In this document: positions 1 to 10,500 of the stretch, one piece after another
Numbering within the stretch: the stretch's first letter is position 1
Layout of the letters: every line of letters starts with the position of its first letter
Source: a virus
Virus record (IMG/VR): IMGVR_UViG_3300032217_000419
Coordinates: 1 to 37,380 of that record
Length of the DNA: 37,380 bases
Direction: 5' to 3' (one strand)
The notes under the pieces: model-generated
What the model saw: only the letters and a program-made list of their open reading frames with translations
The model's database searches: none
Told to the model about the DNA's origin: nothing
Translations under genes and position numbers: made by a program

Positions 1-81
1 ATTACTATGAATTTGAGTTATACGATTAATAATACTGGCTCAACTTCAACTTTAGAAACAACAATTTCAAGGTCAACGTAA
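1..81 (+). CDS. 3' end of an unidentified gene upstream of gp6 (partial)
   Basis: An open frame enters from the left edge and stops at TAA (79-81), two bases before the gp6-like ATG. The visible part reads ITMNLSYTINNTGSTSTLET and a few more residues. This is the C-terminus of a protein whose body lies outside the window. Its tight spacing to gp6 suggests co-transcription with the baseplate genes. It may be another baseplate protein, but too little is visible to name it. Confidence 0.5.
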   Translation: MTMNLSYTINNTGSTSTLETTISRST

Positions 82-82
82 A

Positions 83-1897
83 ATGGCTGCAGATAATAAT
101 CTAAAATTAGATGAATTAGATTTTAATGGAATCAAAAGCAACTTCATTAATTATCTAAGAAATCAAGACGAATTTAGAGACTATAATTTTGATGGCTCGG
201 GAATGAGTGTTTTGCTAGATTTACTAGCATACAATACATATTACAATTCATTCTATTTAAATATGGTCGCATCTGAAGCATTTCTTTCGACAGCACAAAA
301 AAGAAACTCAGTTGTCAATTTAGCAAAGTCATTAAACTATACTCCAAGATCAACAACATCAGCTTCAATTTCTGGAACTATTACTGTAAGCGTTACTGGA
401 AGCCCAGCATTTGTCACTATTCCAGGATATACGACATTCTCTGGATCGATTGATGGAAAGACATACACATTCTTAAATACGGAATCTGTGATTGTATATT
501 CTGCCGAAGGATATATAGGAACAATCGACCTGGTGGAAGGTAATTTATTAACAAGACGATATACCGTTAATGTTTCTGATAAACAACAAAGATTTTTAAT
601 TCCAAATTATAATATAGACACAACAACTTTAATTGTTAGAGTTTTAAACTCTTCTACAGATAGTACATCAAGAACATTTGTATCTGCAGAAAATCTAGTC
701 GAAGTAAATGCATCATCTAGAGTTTTCTTTTTGGAAGAAGTCGAAGATGGTCAGTTTGAAGTAAAATTTGGAGACGGAACATTTGGAGTTGCATTAGATA
801 ATGGAAACATTGTAGTTTTTGAATATATTATTACTAATGGTTCTGCTGCAAACGACATTCAAAATCTTTCTTATTCTGGATCGATTTCTGGTATTACTAA
901 AATCGCATTTTCAGCAACAAGTCCAGCAGCTGGAGGTAATAATAGAGAATCAACAGATTCAATCAAATTCAATGCTCCAAAAGCATATGAAGCACAAAAT
1001 AGAGCAATTACTGCAGATGATTATAAAGCGTTACTTTTAAAACAAAGTGTAGTGGATTCTGTAGTTGTTTGGGGAGGAGAAGATAACGATCCCCCGTACT
1101 ATGGAAAAGTTTTTATTGCTGTTAAGCCAGTTTCTGGAACTGTGTTAACTGCTACCGAAAAATTAAATTTGATCAATTCTATCATTGCTCCTAAGAAAAT
1201 TCTTACGGTTACAACCGAAATTGTTGATCCAGAATACATTTATATAATTTTAAATACAGTAGTCAAATATGATTCAGATTCTACTCGTCTAAGTTCAAAT
1301 GATATAAAAACAATTGTTACACAAACAATTCAAAATTATAATCTAACCGACATTAATAAGTTTTCAAAGTATTTTAGATATTCAAAATTGTCTAGATTAA
1401 TTGATGCTAGTGAAAGATCAATTTTAAGTAATATTACAACAATGAGTATTAGAAAAGAACTTGATGTTCAATTGGGAATTGGTGTTAGATATGAAATTAA
1501 TTTTTCTAATGAACTAGATGACACTACTAAATTAAGAACTACAACGCATCCTTATGGAGCTGGCAATAAACTATCTTCGAATGAATTTTCTTATGGTGGG
1601 TATACAAATTGTTTTCTAGAAGATAATGCTGGATTTATAAGAATCTATAGAATTTCTGGTGTGACTACCGTAGGTCTTCAAAATAATGCTGGAACAATTA
1701 ACTATACTACTGGAAAAATTATATTGTCAAATTTTGCTCCAACAGCTTTTGCTGATGGTGGCACAACTTTAAAATTAACTGCAATTCCAGCAAGTAAAGA
1801 CGTTCTTCCTTTAAGAAATCAGATTATTTCAATTCGTGATGAAGATATTAGCGTATCGATGATTGATGATAAAACAATAAGTTTAGTCAATAGATAA
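83..1897 (+). CDS. 6: Baseplate wedge protein, gp6-like
   Basis: Structural protein of the contractile-tail baseplate wedge. In T4, gp6 dimers form the continuous inner ring that links wedges. The 604-residue product is slightly shorter than T4 gp6 (660). Its N-terminus, with FRDYNFDGSGMSVLLDLLAY at about residues 31-50 followed by NTYYNSFYLNMVASEAFL and an SVVNLAKSLNYTPRS stretch, is the conserved start of gp6/baseplate J-type proteins in T4-like phages. A beta-rich middle follows, with motif EVKFGDGTFG near residue 230. The region around residues 300-420 (ENRAITADDYKALL-like, then VKPVSGT) is typical of the J-like core. The ATG at 83 follows an AAGG box at 69-72. The next gene begins 2 bases after the stop, so the two are probably translated together. 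Family assignment is strong; the ring role is known for T4 and inferred here. Confidence 0.88.
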   Translation: MAADNNLKLDELDFNGIKSNFINYLRNQDEFRDYNFDGSGMSVLLDLLAYNTYYNSFYLNMVASEAFLSTAQKRNSVVNLAKSLNYTPRSTTSASISGTITVSVTGSPAFVTIPGYTTFSGSIDGKTYTFLNTESVIVYSAEGYIGTIDLVEGNLLTRRYTVNVSDKQQRFLIPNYNIDTTTLIVRVLNSSTDSTSRTFVSAENLVEVNASSRVFFLEEVEDGQFEVKFGDGTFGVALDNGNIVVFEYIITNGSAANDIQNLSYSGSISGITKIAFSATSPAAGGNNRESTDSIKFNAPKAYEAQNRAITADDYKALLLKQSVVDSVVVWGGEDNDPPYYGKVFIAVKPVSGTVLTATEKLNLINSIIAPKKILTVTTEIVDPEYIYIILNTVVKYDSDSTRLSSNDIKTIVTQTIQNYNLTDINKFSKYFRYSKLSRLIDASERSILSNITTMSIRKELDVQLGIGVRYEINFSNELDDTTKLRTTTHPYGAGNKLSSNEFSYGGYTNCFLEDNAGFIRIYRISGVTTVGLQNNAGTINYTTGKIILSNFAPTAFADGGTTLKLTAIPASKDVLPLRNQIISIRDEDISVSMIDDKTISLVNR

Positions 1898-1899
1898 AG

Positions 1900-4800
1900 A
1901 TGAACGACGCATTTTTCAAACCATCAATGAGCGTCAATTCGCTCATTGGAGAAAATAATTCAATCGATTCAGAAAAATTTCAACTTTTTCTGGAAGCATA
2001 TTATGAATGGTTACAAACTACAACTATAACATTAAATGATACGACTGGAACATTTGTTGTAGGTGAAATTATTTTAGGTGATACTAGTGGTGCTATCGGC
2101 AAAGTAATTCAAGTAACATCTACAGAATTAATTGTAAAAGTTTCAAGCGAAATAAAAATATTCGATCAATATGAAACAATTGTTGGTTCAACGTCAAATG
2201 CATCTTCTACGGTATATTCAATTAAAGATAATGTAGTAAGAGCATCGGGTAATATATTAAACTATAGACAAATAGAAACATCTATTGACAAATATGTTTT
2301 ATATTTAAAAAATGAATTATATCCTAGTATTCCGTCCACTTATTATGGCGATAAGCGTTTAATTGCAAAACATTTTAAAGATCTTTTCAAATCAAAAGGG
2401 ACTGAACAATCTTATAGATTTTTATTCAGACTTTTGTATGATCAAGAAATTGAATTTTATTATCCTGGAACAGATCTTCTTCGTGTTTCTGATGGCAAAT
2501 TTGAAAAAACACAAATCATTAGAACTATTGCTTCTGCATATGGATATGATTTGTTTGGAAATCTGTATGCCAGAGATATTTTTTCATTCTTAAATAAAAC
2601 AATTCGTGGAAGAACTACAGGATATCTTGCGAACATAGTAGATATTAAGAAATTTTTTATTGGATCTAGAGAAGTTGCTGAGATGACATTAAAACTTGTC
2701 AGCGGAACATTCGCTGGCGGGGAAGAAATTTATGACATCAATGATGAAAATTTATTTACAAATATCTATGGTATTGTATCTCAAATTAACATTATAGATG
2801 GTGGTTCTGGATATAAAGATGGTGATCTTATTACAATCTATGGTGATGGTTCAGAAGCACAAGCAAAAGTTATTTCTATTAAAGAATCTCCAATTAGTTC
2901 TTTAAAAGTAAATTCTATTGGACATGGATATCAATTAAATACTTATGCAACAATCAACAATACCGATACTGGTGGTTCTGGATTGATTGTTCAAGTTACT
3001 GAAATTGCAAACACATACACAGTAACTTCAGGCGCAAACACATATACTGTTGGTGAAGTTTCAAAAGTTTCTATTATCAATAGAGGTAGTGGATATTTTA
3101 GAAAACCTGTCATCACATTACAAGATAGTACAATCACATCTTTAGGATTACTAACTGAAAAATTAATCACAATAAGTAATCCTGGTTCTAATTATGGAGT
3201 TGGAAACACTTTAATATTTACAGGCGGATCTGGTGCAAATGCAGCCGGTAGAATTGCATCCGTTGTAGAGAGTACGACATTTGATTTATTGTTTGAAGAT
3301 GGTCAACGAATGACTGCTGACGGTAGTTATTACGACATTATTAAAAATGAAGATTGGAACGTCACTGGACCAATTCAACGAATCGAATTAACTAATTTTG
3401 GTTCTGGATATCAGACTGGTAATCTACCAGCAATCACAATTAATACGACAACTGGTGCGGGTGCAAGTTTAATTGCAACAAACATACAAGGCAAAAGTGC
3501 AAACGTTATTGTAGACGCAGCAAATAATGTTACTGGTATTGGATCTATTCGTGCTATTCAAATTTCAAATTTTGGTATTAATTATAGCACAGCAAATGCA
3601 TACGCAAATACCACTGGCGATGGCAATGCAATATTGACCCCAACTATTTCTGGACTCGGTATTAGAGATGGTGTTTGGTTGAATGATGATGGAAAAATTG
3701 ATTATAAAAAAATTCAAGACTCATATTACTATCAAGATTATTCTTATGTTATTAAGAGCGGTTTAACATTTCAATCGTATGCGGATACGTTAAAGCAAAT
3801 TGTTCACCCTACTGGTTTACAATTTTTTGGCGAAATTCAAATTTTTAATGCGATTGATCTTCAATCAGACTTAGTTAATGAACTTCAAAAATACAAAGTT
3901 ACTTTTGCAGGATCATCTATTTCAGTCGGAGTAATACATTTAGATTCTCAAATTAGATGGGTGTTTAGAATTGAAGAACCTACTGCAACTAATGTTGTTA
4001 CTGGTAAAGCAAATGGGTTGATGACTTTATTTACTGGACCATCTTATCCAAGCACATCAGTATCCGATCCAAGTAAACATGAATATAAATTAATTAATCA
4101 TGCAAAACGCATAGTGCAGACACAAAATGTATTAATAGACGATTGGAATGATTTAACTATATCCGATAGAGAAAATACTACATTTGATTTATTCTTCGTT
4201 AATAAGGACACTTTAATTGATGCGAATGTGACTGCTTCAGTTTCTCGTTCTAGTGCACAGTATTCAGAAAAGTTTTCTGGTAATAATTCTACAATAGGTC
4301 TTCATAGAGTAATTTTTGAAGATTTACATGTTGGTGTAATTCAGGATGTAAAATTAAGTGATTATACAGCACAAAGTGCGTATGAAGGAACACCAATAAA
4401 TTATTATGATTCAAATTTTAAAGATATTTACATAAATTATCAAAAAACATATACACGTTTAATTAAAACTTTTAGTCCCGATTTAGCTGATACAACTATA
4501 AAATCAGCACAAGAGTATAAATTAATCAATCATGCAAAGAGACTAGTACAAACACAAAATGTAGTAATAGAAGATTGGGAAGATTTAACCGTATCTTCTA
4601 GACAAGATACTACATTTGATTTATTCTTTGTTGATAGAAATACTTCAATTGATGCGAATGCTGCCGCTTCATTTTCTCGTTCTAATGCAACAAAATTTGA
4701 AAAGTTTTCTGGTAAGAATTCTACAATAGGTCTTCATAGAGTATTTTTTGAAGATTTGCATGTTGGCGCAATTCAGGATGTAAAATTAAGCGACTATACA

Positions 4801-6111
4801 GCACAAAGTGCATACGAAGAAACACCGATAACATGCTATGATTCAAATTTTAAAGATATTTACATAAATTATCAAAAAACATATACACGTTTAATAAAAA
4901 CTTTTAGTACAGATTTGGCGGACACGACTATAAAATCTGCACAAGAGTATAAATTAATCAATCATGCAAAGAGACTAGTTCTATATCAAGAAAAATTCTT
5001 GGATGAATTTGCTAATGTTGAAATTTCACTTATCGGTAATAACATATTCGAAGAATGTTTAATTAAACCTGAAAATTTATCTGACATGAATTTAGTTGTT
5101 ACTCCTATTGCAGATAGGAATTATACACTAAAAGTAAACACACGCACAAATATTACTCCTTTATATGAGAAAATAATAAAGGATGTCGCTCTAAGCGAAG
5201 TTGAAGTTAAACGATTTACTGATCTTTTACCACAGAGTATTTACGAAGTAACTTCGCCCACATTTGAAATATCGGATTTTAACGTTCTTTATTCTAACTA
5301 TCCAACTATAGTTAATAAGGTCACTAAAACTAGAATAACAGACATAACAGACTCTACCACAGTAACTTCAAATACAGCAATTGTCGTATCATTTGAGGGA
5401 AATGGATTTAGAGATAGAATATATGACGAAGAAATTTTAAATGATTATGCATCTCTTCCAATTTCTTCATTGAGTGATATTCAATTTGATATATACAAAA
5501 ATACAGTATATGATAAGACGATTAAAGCATCTCCATCACCACTTTCATCCGGACAATCGAATCCTCCACGAAATAGTAATAGAACAAATCCTACTGATGT
5601 GTTTAGGGATGAAATTGTCATTAAATCACAAAGTTCTAAATCAGCATATGCAACAAACTACGGAGATGTTAAAATATCGACAATCTCCAATTTGACGTTC
5701 AATATTTCTAATTTGACTCCCAATGATATTATTCCAGGAACTCAAGATATTTTTAGTTTACAAACTTTTGATAAAACCTATGCTCAAGCACCAGTAACTT
5801 CAGGAACATATATAACATATAAGAACATTAATGGAACTGTGTCATCAAGCAATATATCATATTCTCAAATTCCTATTTTACTTTACAAACTGATTCCTAT
5901 AAAAAATATTCGCTATAAAAGTTGCTCAAAAACGGCTTCAATACTCGCTGGATCAGGCACAGATTTTGTTACAAACTTTAATTTAAGTGATGTTGTTTCG
6001 GCGAACAATGAATATTTTAAAACAGAAAGTATTGGAAATACCACATATATGGTTGTTGATAGGCTACCAATAAATTCGTTTAGTGGTGTCAATGCATATA
6101 AGGTGATATAA
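1900..6111 (+). CDS. Large baseplate/virion protein in the gp7 position
   Basis: 1403-residue structural protein between gp6 and gp8, where T4 encodes wedge protein gp7 (1032 residues). The N-terminal 200 residues (LFLEAYYEWL near 30; a DKYVLYLKNELYPSIP stretch near 130; SKGTEQSYRFLFRLLYDQEI near 165) are a conserved module seen next to gp6 in T4-like phages of marine bacteria. Residues ~297-585 hold about six beta repeats with a GSGY-type turn (GGSGYKDGD, GHGYQL, RGSGYF, PGSNYG, FGSGYQ, FGINYS). Residues ~728-1027 consist of a 144-residue unit in tandem, two full copies plus the start of a third. The C-terminal 370 residues are beta-rich and unrecognised. The ATG at 1900 lies 2 bases after the gp6 stop. 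Naming as gp7 rests on position and general character, so no symbol is given. Confidence 0.65.
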   Translation: MNDAFFKPSMSVNSLIGENNSIDSEKFQLFLEAYYEWLQTTTITLNDTTGTFVVGEIILGDTSGAIGKVIQVTSTELIVKVSSEIKIFDQYETIVGSTSNASSTVYSIKDNVVRASGNILNYRQIETSIDKYVLYLKNELYPSIPSTYYGDKRLIAKHFKDLFKSKGTEQSYRFLFRLLYDQEIEFYYPGTDLLRVSDGKFEKTQIIRTIASAYGYDLFGNLYARDIFSFLNKTIRGRTTGYLANIVDIKKFFIGSREVAEMTLKLVSGTFAGGEEIYDINDENLFTNIYGIVSQINIIDGGSGYKDGDLITIYGDGSEAQAKVISIKESPISSLKVNSIGHGYQLNTYATINNTDTGGSGLIVQVTEIANTYTVTSGANTYTVGEVSKVSIINRGSGYFRKPVITLQDSTITSLGLLTEKLITISNPGSNYGVGNTLIFTGGSGANAAGRIASVVESTTFDLLFEDGQRMTADGSYYDIIKNEDWNVTGPIQRIELTNFGSGYQTGNLPAITINTTTGAGASLIATNIQGKSANVIVDAANNVTGIGSIRAIQISNFGINYSTANAYANTTGDGNAILTPTISGLGIRDGVWLNDDGKIDYKKIQDSYYYQDYSYVIKSGLTFQSYADTLKQIVHPTGLQFFGEIQIFNAIDLQSDLVNELQKYKVTFAGSSISVGVIHLDSQIRWVFRIEEPTATNVVTGKANGLMTLFTGPSYPSTSVSDPSKHEYKLINHAKRIVQTQNVLIDDWNDLTISDRENTTFDLFFVNKDTLIDANVTASVSRSSAQYSEKFSGNNSTIGLHRVIFEDLHVGVIQDVKLSDYTAQSAYEGTPINYYDSNFKDIYINYQKTYTRLIKTFSPDLADTTIKSAQEYKLINHAKRLVQTQNVVIEDWEDLTVSSRQDTTFDLFFVDRNTSIDANAAASFSRSNATKFEKFSGKNSTIGLHRVFFEDLHVGAIQDVKLSDYTAQSAYEETPITCYDSNFKDIYINYQKTYTRLIKTFSTDLADTTIKSAQEYKLINHAKRLVLYQEKFLDEFANVEISLIGNNIFEECLIKPENLSDMNLVVTPIADRNYTLKVNTRTNITPLYEKIIKDVALSEVEVKRFTDLLPQSIYEVTSPTFEISDFNVLYSNYPTIVNKVTKTRITDITDSTTVTSNTAIVVSFEGNGFRDRIYDEEILNDYASLPISSLSDIQFDIYKNTVYDKTIKASPSPLSSGQSNPPRNSNRTNPTDVFRDEIVIKSQSSKSAYATNYGDVKISTISNLTFNISNLTPNDIIPGTQDIFSLQTFDKTYAQAPVTSGTYITYKNINGTVSSSNISYSQIPILLYKLIPIKNIRYKSCSKTASILAGSGTDFVTNFNLSDVVSANNEYFKTESIGNTTYMVVDRLPINSFSGVNAYKVI
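4081..4980 (+). repeat. 432-bp in-frame tandem duplication in the gp7-position gene
   Basis: Three occurrences of an EYKLINHAKR-coding block begin at 4081, 4513 and 4945, exactly 432 bases (144 codons) apart. The first two units are complete and align without gaps through STIGLHRV, FEDLHVG, KLSDYTAQSAYE, NFKDIYINYQKTYTRLIKTF and DLADTTIKSAQ. The third stops after KRLV. The copies differ at scattered bases, so the duplication is not a recent assembly artefact. Confidence 0.95.
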
Positions 6112-6151
6112 AAATGTTTATCTAAATATGTCACTATAGAAAAAAAACTTG

Positions 6152-6159
6152 TATAAATA
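6152..6159 (+). promoter_or_regulatory. T4-type late promoter ahead of gp8
   Basis: Exact TATAAATA, the T4 late promoter -10 element, sits in the 97-base gap between the gp7-position gene and gp8, 57 bases before the gp8 ATG. The gp8 ribosome site AAAAGGAG (6194-6200) lies between. In T4 this element is read by RNA polymerase carrying gp55 with gp33 and the sliding clamp; no -35 box is needed and none is evident. Confidence 0.75.
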
Positions 6160-6208
6160 AGTAAATGAAAAATAACTTCAAATGTAGCATCCAAAAGGAG
6201 AATCCCTC

Positions 6209-7489
6209 ATGGCATCAATCGTAACTAGCAAATTTAGAGTACATAATGCAGAACAATTTGCCGAAGCATTTTCGGAAGCATCAAATACTATTATGTATTT
6301 GTTCATTGGAAAAAATACAACATTTCCAGACGACAACAATCCACCGACTCCAGTAAACTCCACTGCAAATATCGAATATACTCCATGGCGTGATATGTAT
6401 GCGGTAAAACGTATCAATGCATCTGATGTGACACATGCGATTCCTCGCTTCGATTGGACTTCTGGTACAGTTTATGTTTATTATGATGACCTCGATACAA
6501 ACTTAGTTGAAACTGACAACTTTTATGTCATGACAGAAGATTATAATGTTTACAAGTGTTTGTGGAATGCAAGTGGTGGTGCTTCGACAACAAAGCCAAC
6601 AGGAACAAGTACATCGCCATTTACAACTTCTGACGGTTATATTTGGAAATACATGTACACAGTTACTACTGCCAGAGCATTGAAATATCTAACGAATAGT
6701 TATATTCCAGTACAAAGATTAGATTCTGATGACGGCACGAATCAATGGGGCGTTCAAACAGCAGCAATCGATGGTGGTATCCACGTTGTTAGAGTTACTG
6801 CTGGTGGATCTGGGTATTCTTCAGCTCCATCAGTTACTATTACCGGAGATGGCACAGGCGCTACTGCCAACTCGACAATTTCTTCAGGTTCAGTTACAGC
6901 AGTTACAATTACAAATCCTGGAACAGGATACTCAAGAGCAACAGTTACATTTGGTTCTGGTGCTGCAGCTGCCACTGCAGTCATTTCTCCAAAGTACGGT
7001 CATGGAGCAAATGCTGTTGAAGAACTCGGCGGCAAATACATTATGTTGAACGTTCGTCTAGACGGGAATGAATCTAACACATTCTCTACAGCTAATGAAT
7101 TCCGTCAAGTCGGTATTGTTCGCGATCCATATCTATATGGCACAACCACAAGAGCAATTGCTGCATCTTATAGACAATCATATAAATATCAGTTAACTGG
7201 TATTTCTGGATCGTTCTTAGCAGATGAGACAGTAACAAGTGGTTCTAACACAGCATCTGTTATTGAATGGACTACGCCAAACTTATACACAACATTACCA
7301 GTACACAGAGCATTTGCAAATTCTACATCTGTTTCTGGTGGAACATCGAGTGCTACAGGAACTATTCAAGTCATCACGAATCCCGGATTGCAACCATATA
7401 CAGGCGACATTATCTATGTTGAAAATAGAGTGCCAATTTCTAGAGCGGCTGACCAAATTGAAGACGTTAAATTAATTATTCAATTCTAA
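6209..7489 (+). CDS. 8: Baseplate wedge protein gp8
   Basis: Baseplate wedge subunit; in T4, gp8 is a dimer in the wedge periphery contacting gp7 and gp10. The N-terminus has IVTSKFR, as in T4 gp8. The middle has AIPRFDW and DGYIWKYMYTV, matching T4 AVIPRRDW and DGYVWEYLFEI. The C-terminus GDIIYVENRVPISRAADQIE corresponds to T4 GEMIYMENRPPIIMAMDQTE. At 426 residues it is about 90 longer than T4 gp8 (334). Part of the excess is an insertion at about residues 195-255 made of two GSGY-type repeats (GGSGYSSAPSVTITGDGTGA and PGTGYSRATVTFGSGAAAA), related to those in the preceding gene. A strong AAAAGGAG ribosome site and its own late promoter support the ATG at 6209. Confidence 0.95.
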   Translation: MASIVTSKFRVHNAEQFAEAFSEASNTIMYLFIGKNTTFPDDNNPPTPVNSTANIEYTPWRDMYAVKRINASDVTHAIPRFDWTSGTVYVYYDDLDTNLVETDNFYVMTEDYNVYKCLWNASGGASTTKPTGTSTSPFTTSDGYIWKYMYTVTTARALKYLTNSYIPVQRLDSDDGTNQWGVQTAAIDGGIHVVRVTAGGSGYSSAPSVTITGDGTGATANSTISSGSVTAVTITNPGTGYSRATVTFGSGAAAATAVISPKYGHGANAVEELGGKYIMLNVRLDGNESNTFSTANEFRQVGIVRDPYLYGTTTRAIAASYRQSYKYQLTGISGSFLADETVTSGSNTASVIEWTTPNLYTTLPVHRAFANSTSVSGGTSSATGTIQVITNPGLQPYTGDIIYVENRVPISRAADQIEDVKLIIQF

Positions 7490-7518
7490 TTCAACGCAAG
7501 AAAGCGAGTTTGAAATAA

Positions 7519-10500
7519 ATGGCAAATACTAATCCTGGTGGAATAGACTTAAACACCAGTCCATATTTTGATGATTATGACGAAGACAAAAAGTTTGTAA
7601 GGATCTTATATAGACCAGGTCGTGCGGTTCAAGCTAGAGAACTATCACAAGCACAAACTCTTCAACAAATACAAACTAGACGCTTTGCTGAATATTTTTT
7701 CAAGCAAGGCGCTCTAGTTAGTGGCTGCGAACAAAATTTAGATTTAAATTTAAGTTTTGTAAAACTTGAAAAATTATATAATGGATCTGAGGTTAATGTT
7801 GATAGTTTTAGTGGTAGTATAGTTTATGGAGCATCTAGTGGTATCAAAGCATATTGCGGATTAGTAACAGATATTGATGGTAATGATCCAAAAACTTTAT
7901 TTGTTAGCTATGCTACAAATGGAACTCAAGTTCTAACGACAAACGTTGCTCCATCAACATTACAGGTCGGAAACTTAATTAGATTTTCTACTGGTAATAC
8001 TGGAACAATTGAGGCTTGGTATACAGATCCTATTACTGGCACAAACAAAATTTATGTCTCCAACACTAGTGGAACATTGACAGCAACAACAGCAAATACG
8101 ACACTAAGTAATAGTAGTGATCAAGTAATTAATGTCACGTCGGTTGCAAATTATACTTCAAATACTAAATTTTCAAACTCAGAAACACTTTTCACAACAA
8201 ATGTAACTGGAAGATCATATGCAAGTGCTGCAACAACAGATGCTACAAGAAATGTAGTAGATGCAGGACTTTCGACAGAAACAGTTTACAACTATGGATC
8301 TAAGATCACAATTTCTGAAGGCATTGTTTATGTTGCAGATCACTTCGTTAAAAATTCGACACAAACAATTATTCTAGACAAATATACAAATACTCCATCA
8401 TATAAAGTTGGTTTAGTTCCTACTAAATCATTCGTTGATTATATTTCAGATCAATCACTTGTGGATAATGCACAGGGAACTCCAAACTATCAAGCACCTG
8501 GAGCAGATCGATTTAAAATCGATACAACTCTTACTAAAATTAGTTTAACTGAAACCACTGATGAAAATGAATTCGTCACTATTACAGAAATTGATGCTGG
8601 TGTTGCTAGAAAAAGAAAAACAATTAGCGTTGATAGTAAATTAGAAGATGTTTTAGCACAACGCACACAAGAAGAATCTGGCAACTATACTTTAGTTGAT
8701 CCGATTGTTACGGTTCGCGAACATCTATTAAACGGAACAAATGGTGGACGATATACATCTACCGAAGGCGGAAATACAAATTTACTTTTAGTTGAAGTCG
8801 ATCCATTTACAGCTTATGTGTCTGGATATAGAAATCAAATTATTGCAAAGACGCCAGTTGAAATTGAGAAGGGACTTAGTACATCTTATGTACAACAAAC
8901 TAAGACTCAAATCAACTATGGACAATATATTGAAGTTAGAGAATTGGTGGGCGCGTGGGATATCATGGAATCAAAGACGGTTGATTTATATGATATAGCA
9001 CAACAAGCTATTACAAATTTAGCACATTCTACGGCAACCGTAACTGGAAATAAATTAGGAACTGCTAGAGTTCGTTCTATCGAATATGTAAGTGGAACCA
9101 AGGGCACATCAGACGCAAGATATTATCTATACTTGTATGAAATCACAATGAATTCTGGAAAGAATTTTTCCGATGTTCGTTCCATTTATGATTCCACAAC
9201 TCCAAAGCGTTTTGCTGATATTGTCGTTACAACAGCGGGAGCTGTATTACAAGAAACATCTTTTAATACAATGATATTCCCACTACCGTATCAAGCAATT
9301 AAAACGATTAGAGATTCTTCACAAAATATTGAAACTGCTTTTAGATTTAAAAAGAAGTTTACGGTTTCATTCTCCTCTGGTGTTGCTACTGTTGCTACAG
9401 ACGTTGTTACTGAAACATTCGTTGGTACGGGAACATTAAATAGTACACAAAAAAATAATTATTACATGCTTATCGTTAACAATGCTGGAGCAAACGTAGA
9501 AACTTCTACATTGTCTGGAACTGTTACAATTGGCGCTGGATCTAACACAGTAACAGGATCTTCAACTTCATTTAATACTCAATTGAACGTTGGCGATTTA
9601 ATTAAAGTTAATAGTTTAACTAGACAAATTGCATCTATTGCAAATGCAACTTCGTTAATATTAACATCTACACATACAACTGGATCAACGGCAAACACAT
9701 TTACTAAAGTTATTCCATCTGGTACAGTTTTATCTCTTTCAGCAAATGGCGGTAAAGGAAGTACAAGAAGCGTAACAATTTCTTCTCCTGGAACTGCATC
9801 AATCGATGTTCAAGAGAATGCAACATTCACTGCGGACATTATTGTTTCGATGGATCGTTCTAGTGCAAAAGAGAAAATTAAAACTTTAAATTATGCAACT
9901 CAAGCAAACATTAATCCAAACACACATATCAATGGAATCTCTGGTCCATTCGGTCTAGGATATGGCGATATCTATCAATTAAGAGCAGTATATCAATCGT
10001 CTTCTTTTTCTGTTGCAGCATCAACATCAAATACAAATGTCACATCGTATTATACATTAGATAATGGACAAAGGGATTATGCATACGAGCATGGAACAAT
10101 TAAACCAATCGCTGGTTATGTTCCTACTGGTAGATTGTTAGCAGTTTTTGATAATTTCACTCATGATACATCACAGGGTGTAGGATATGCTTCTATCGAT
10201 TCATATCCAATTAGTGATACGACAACATCAAATACAACGATCACTACTTCAAATATTCCAAACTTTACAAGTCCAATAACTAAGACATTCTATAAGTTGC
10301 GTGACTGTATTGATTTTAGACCAATCAAAACAGCAAATACATCTTTGAATCCTATTGATGTTGGAACGTATCAAGTTCCGACGTTCGGACTTCGTATTCC
10401 TGAATCCGGTTCAGATTTCGACTCCGATCTAATTTACTACAAGGGTAGAGTTTCTAAAGTATACATTAATAATCGTGGTGTATTTGGTATCAATGATGGA

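Noticed and set aside
7181-7188. TATAAATA inside gp8 as a promoter for the 2050-residue protein gene
   Set aside because: It is 331 bases before the ATG at 7519, far from the 34-61 bases seen elsewhere, and encodes an ordinary Tyr-Lys-Tyr. Kept only as a weak possibility.
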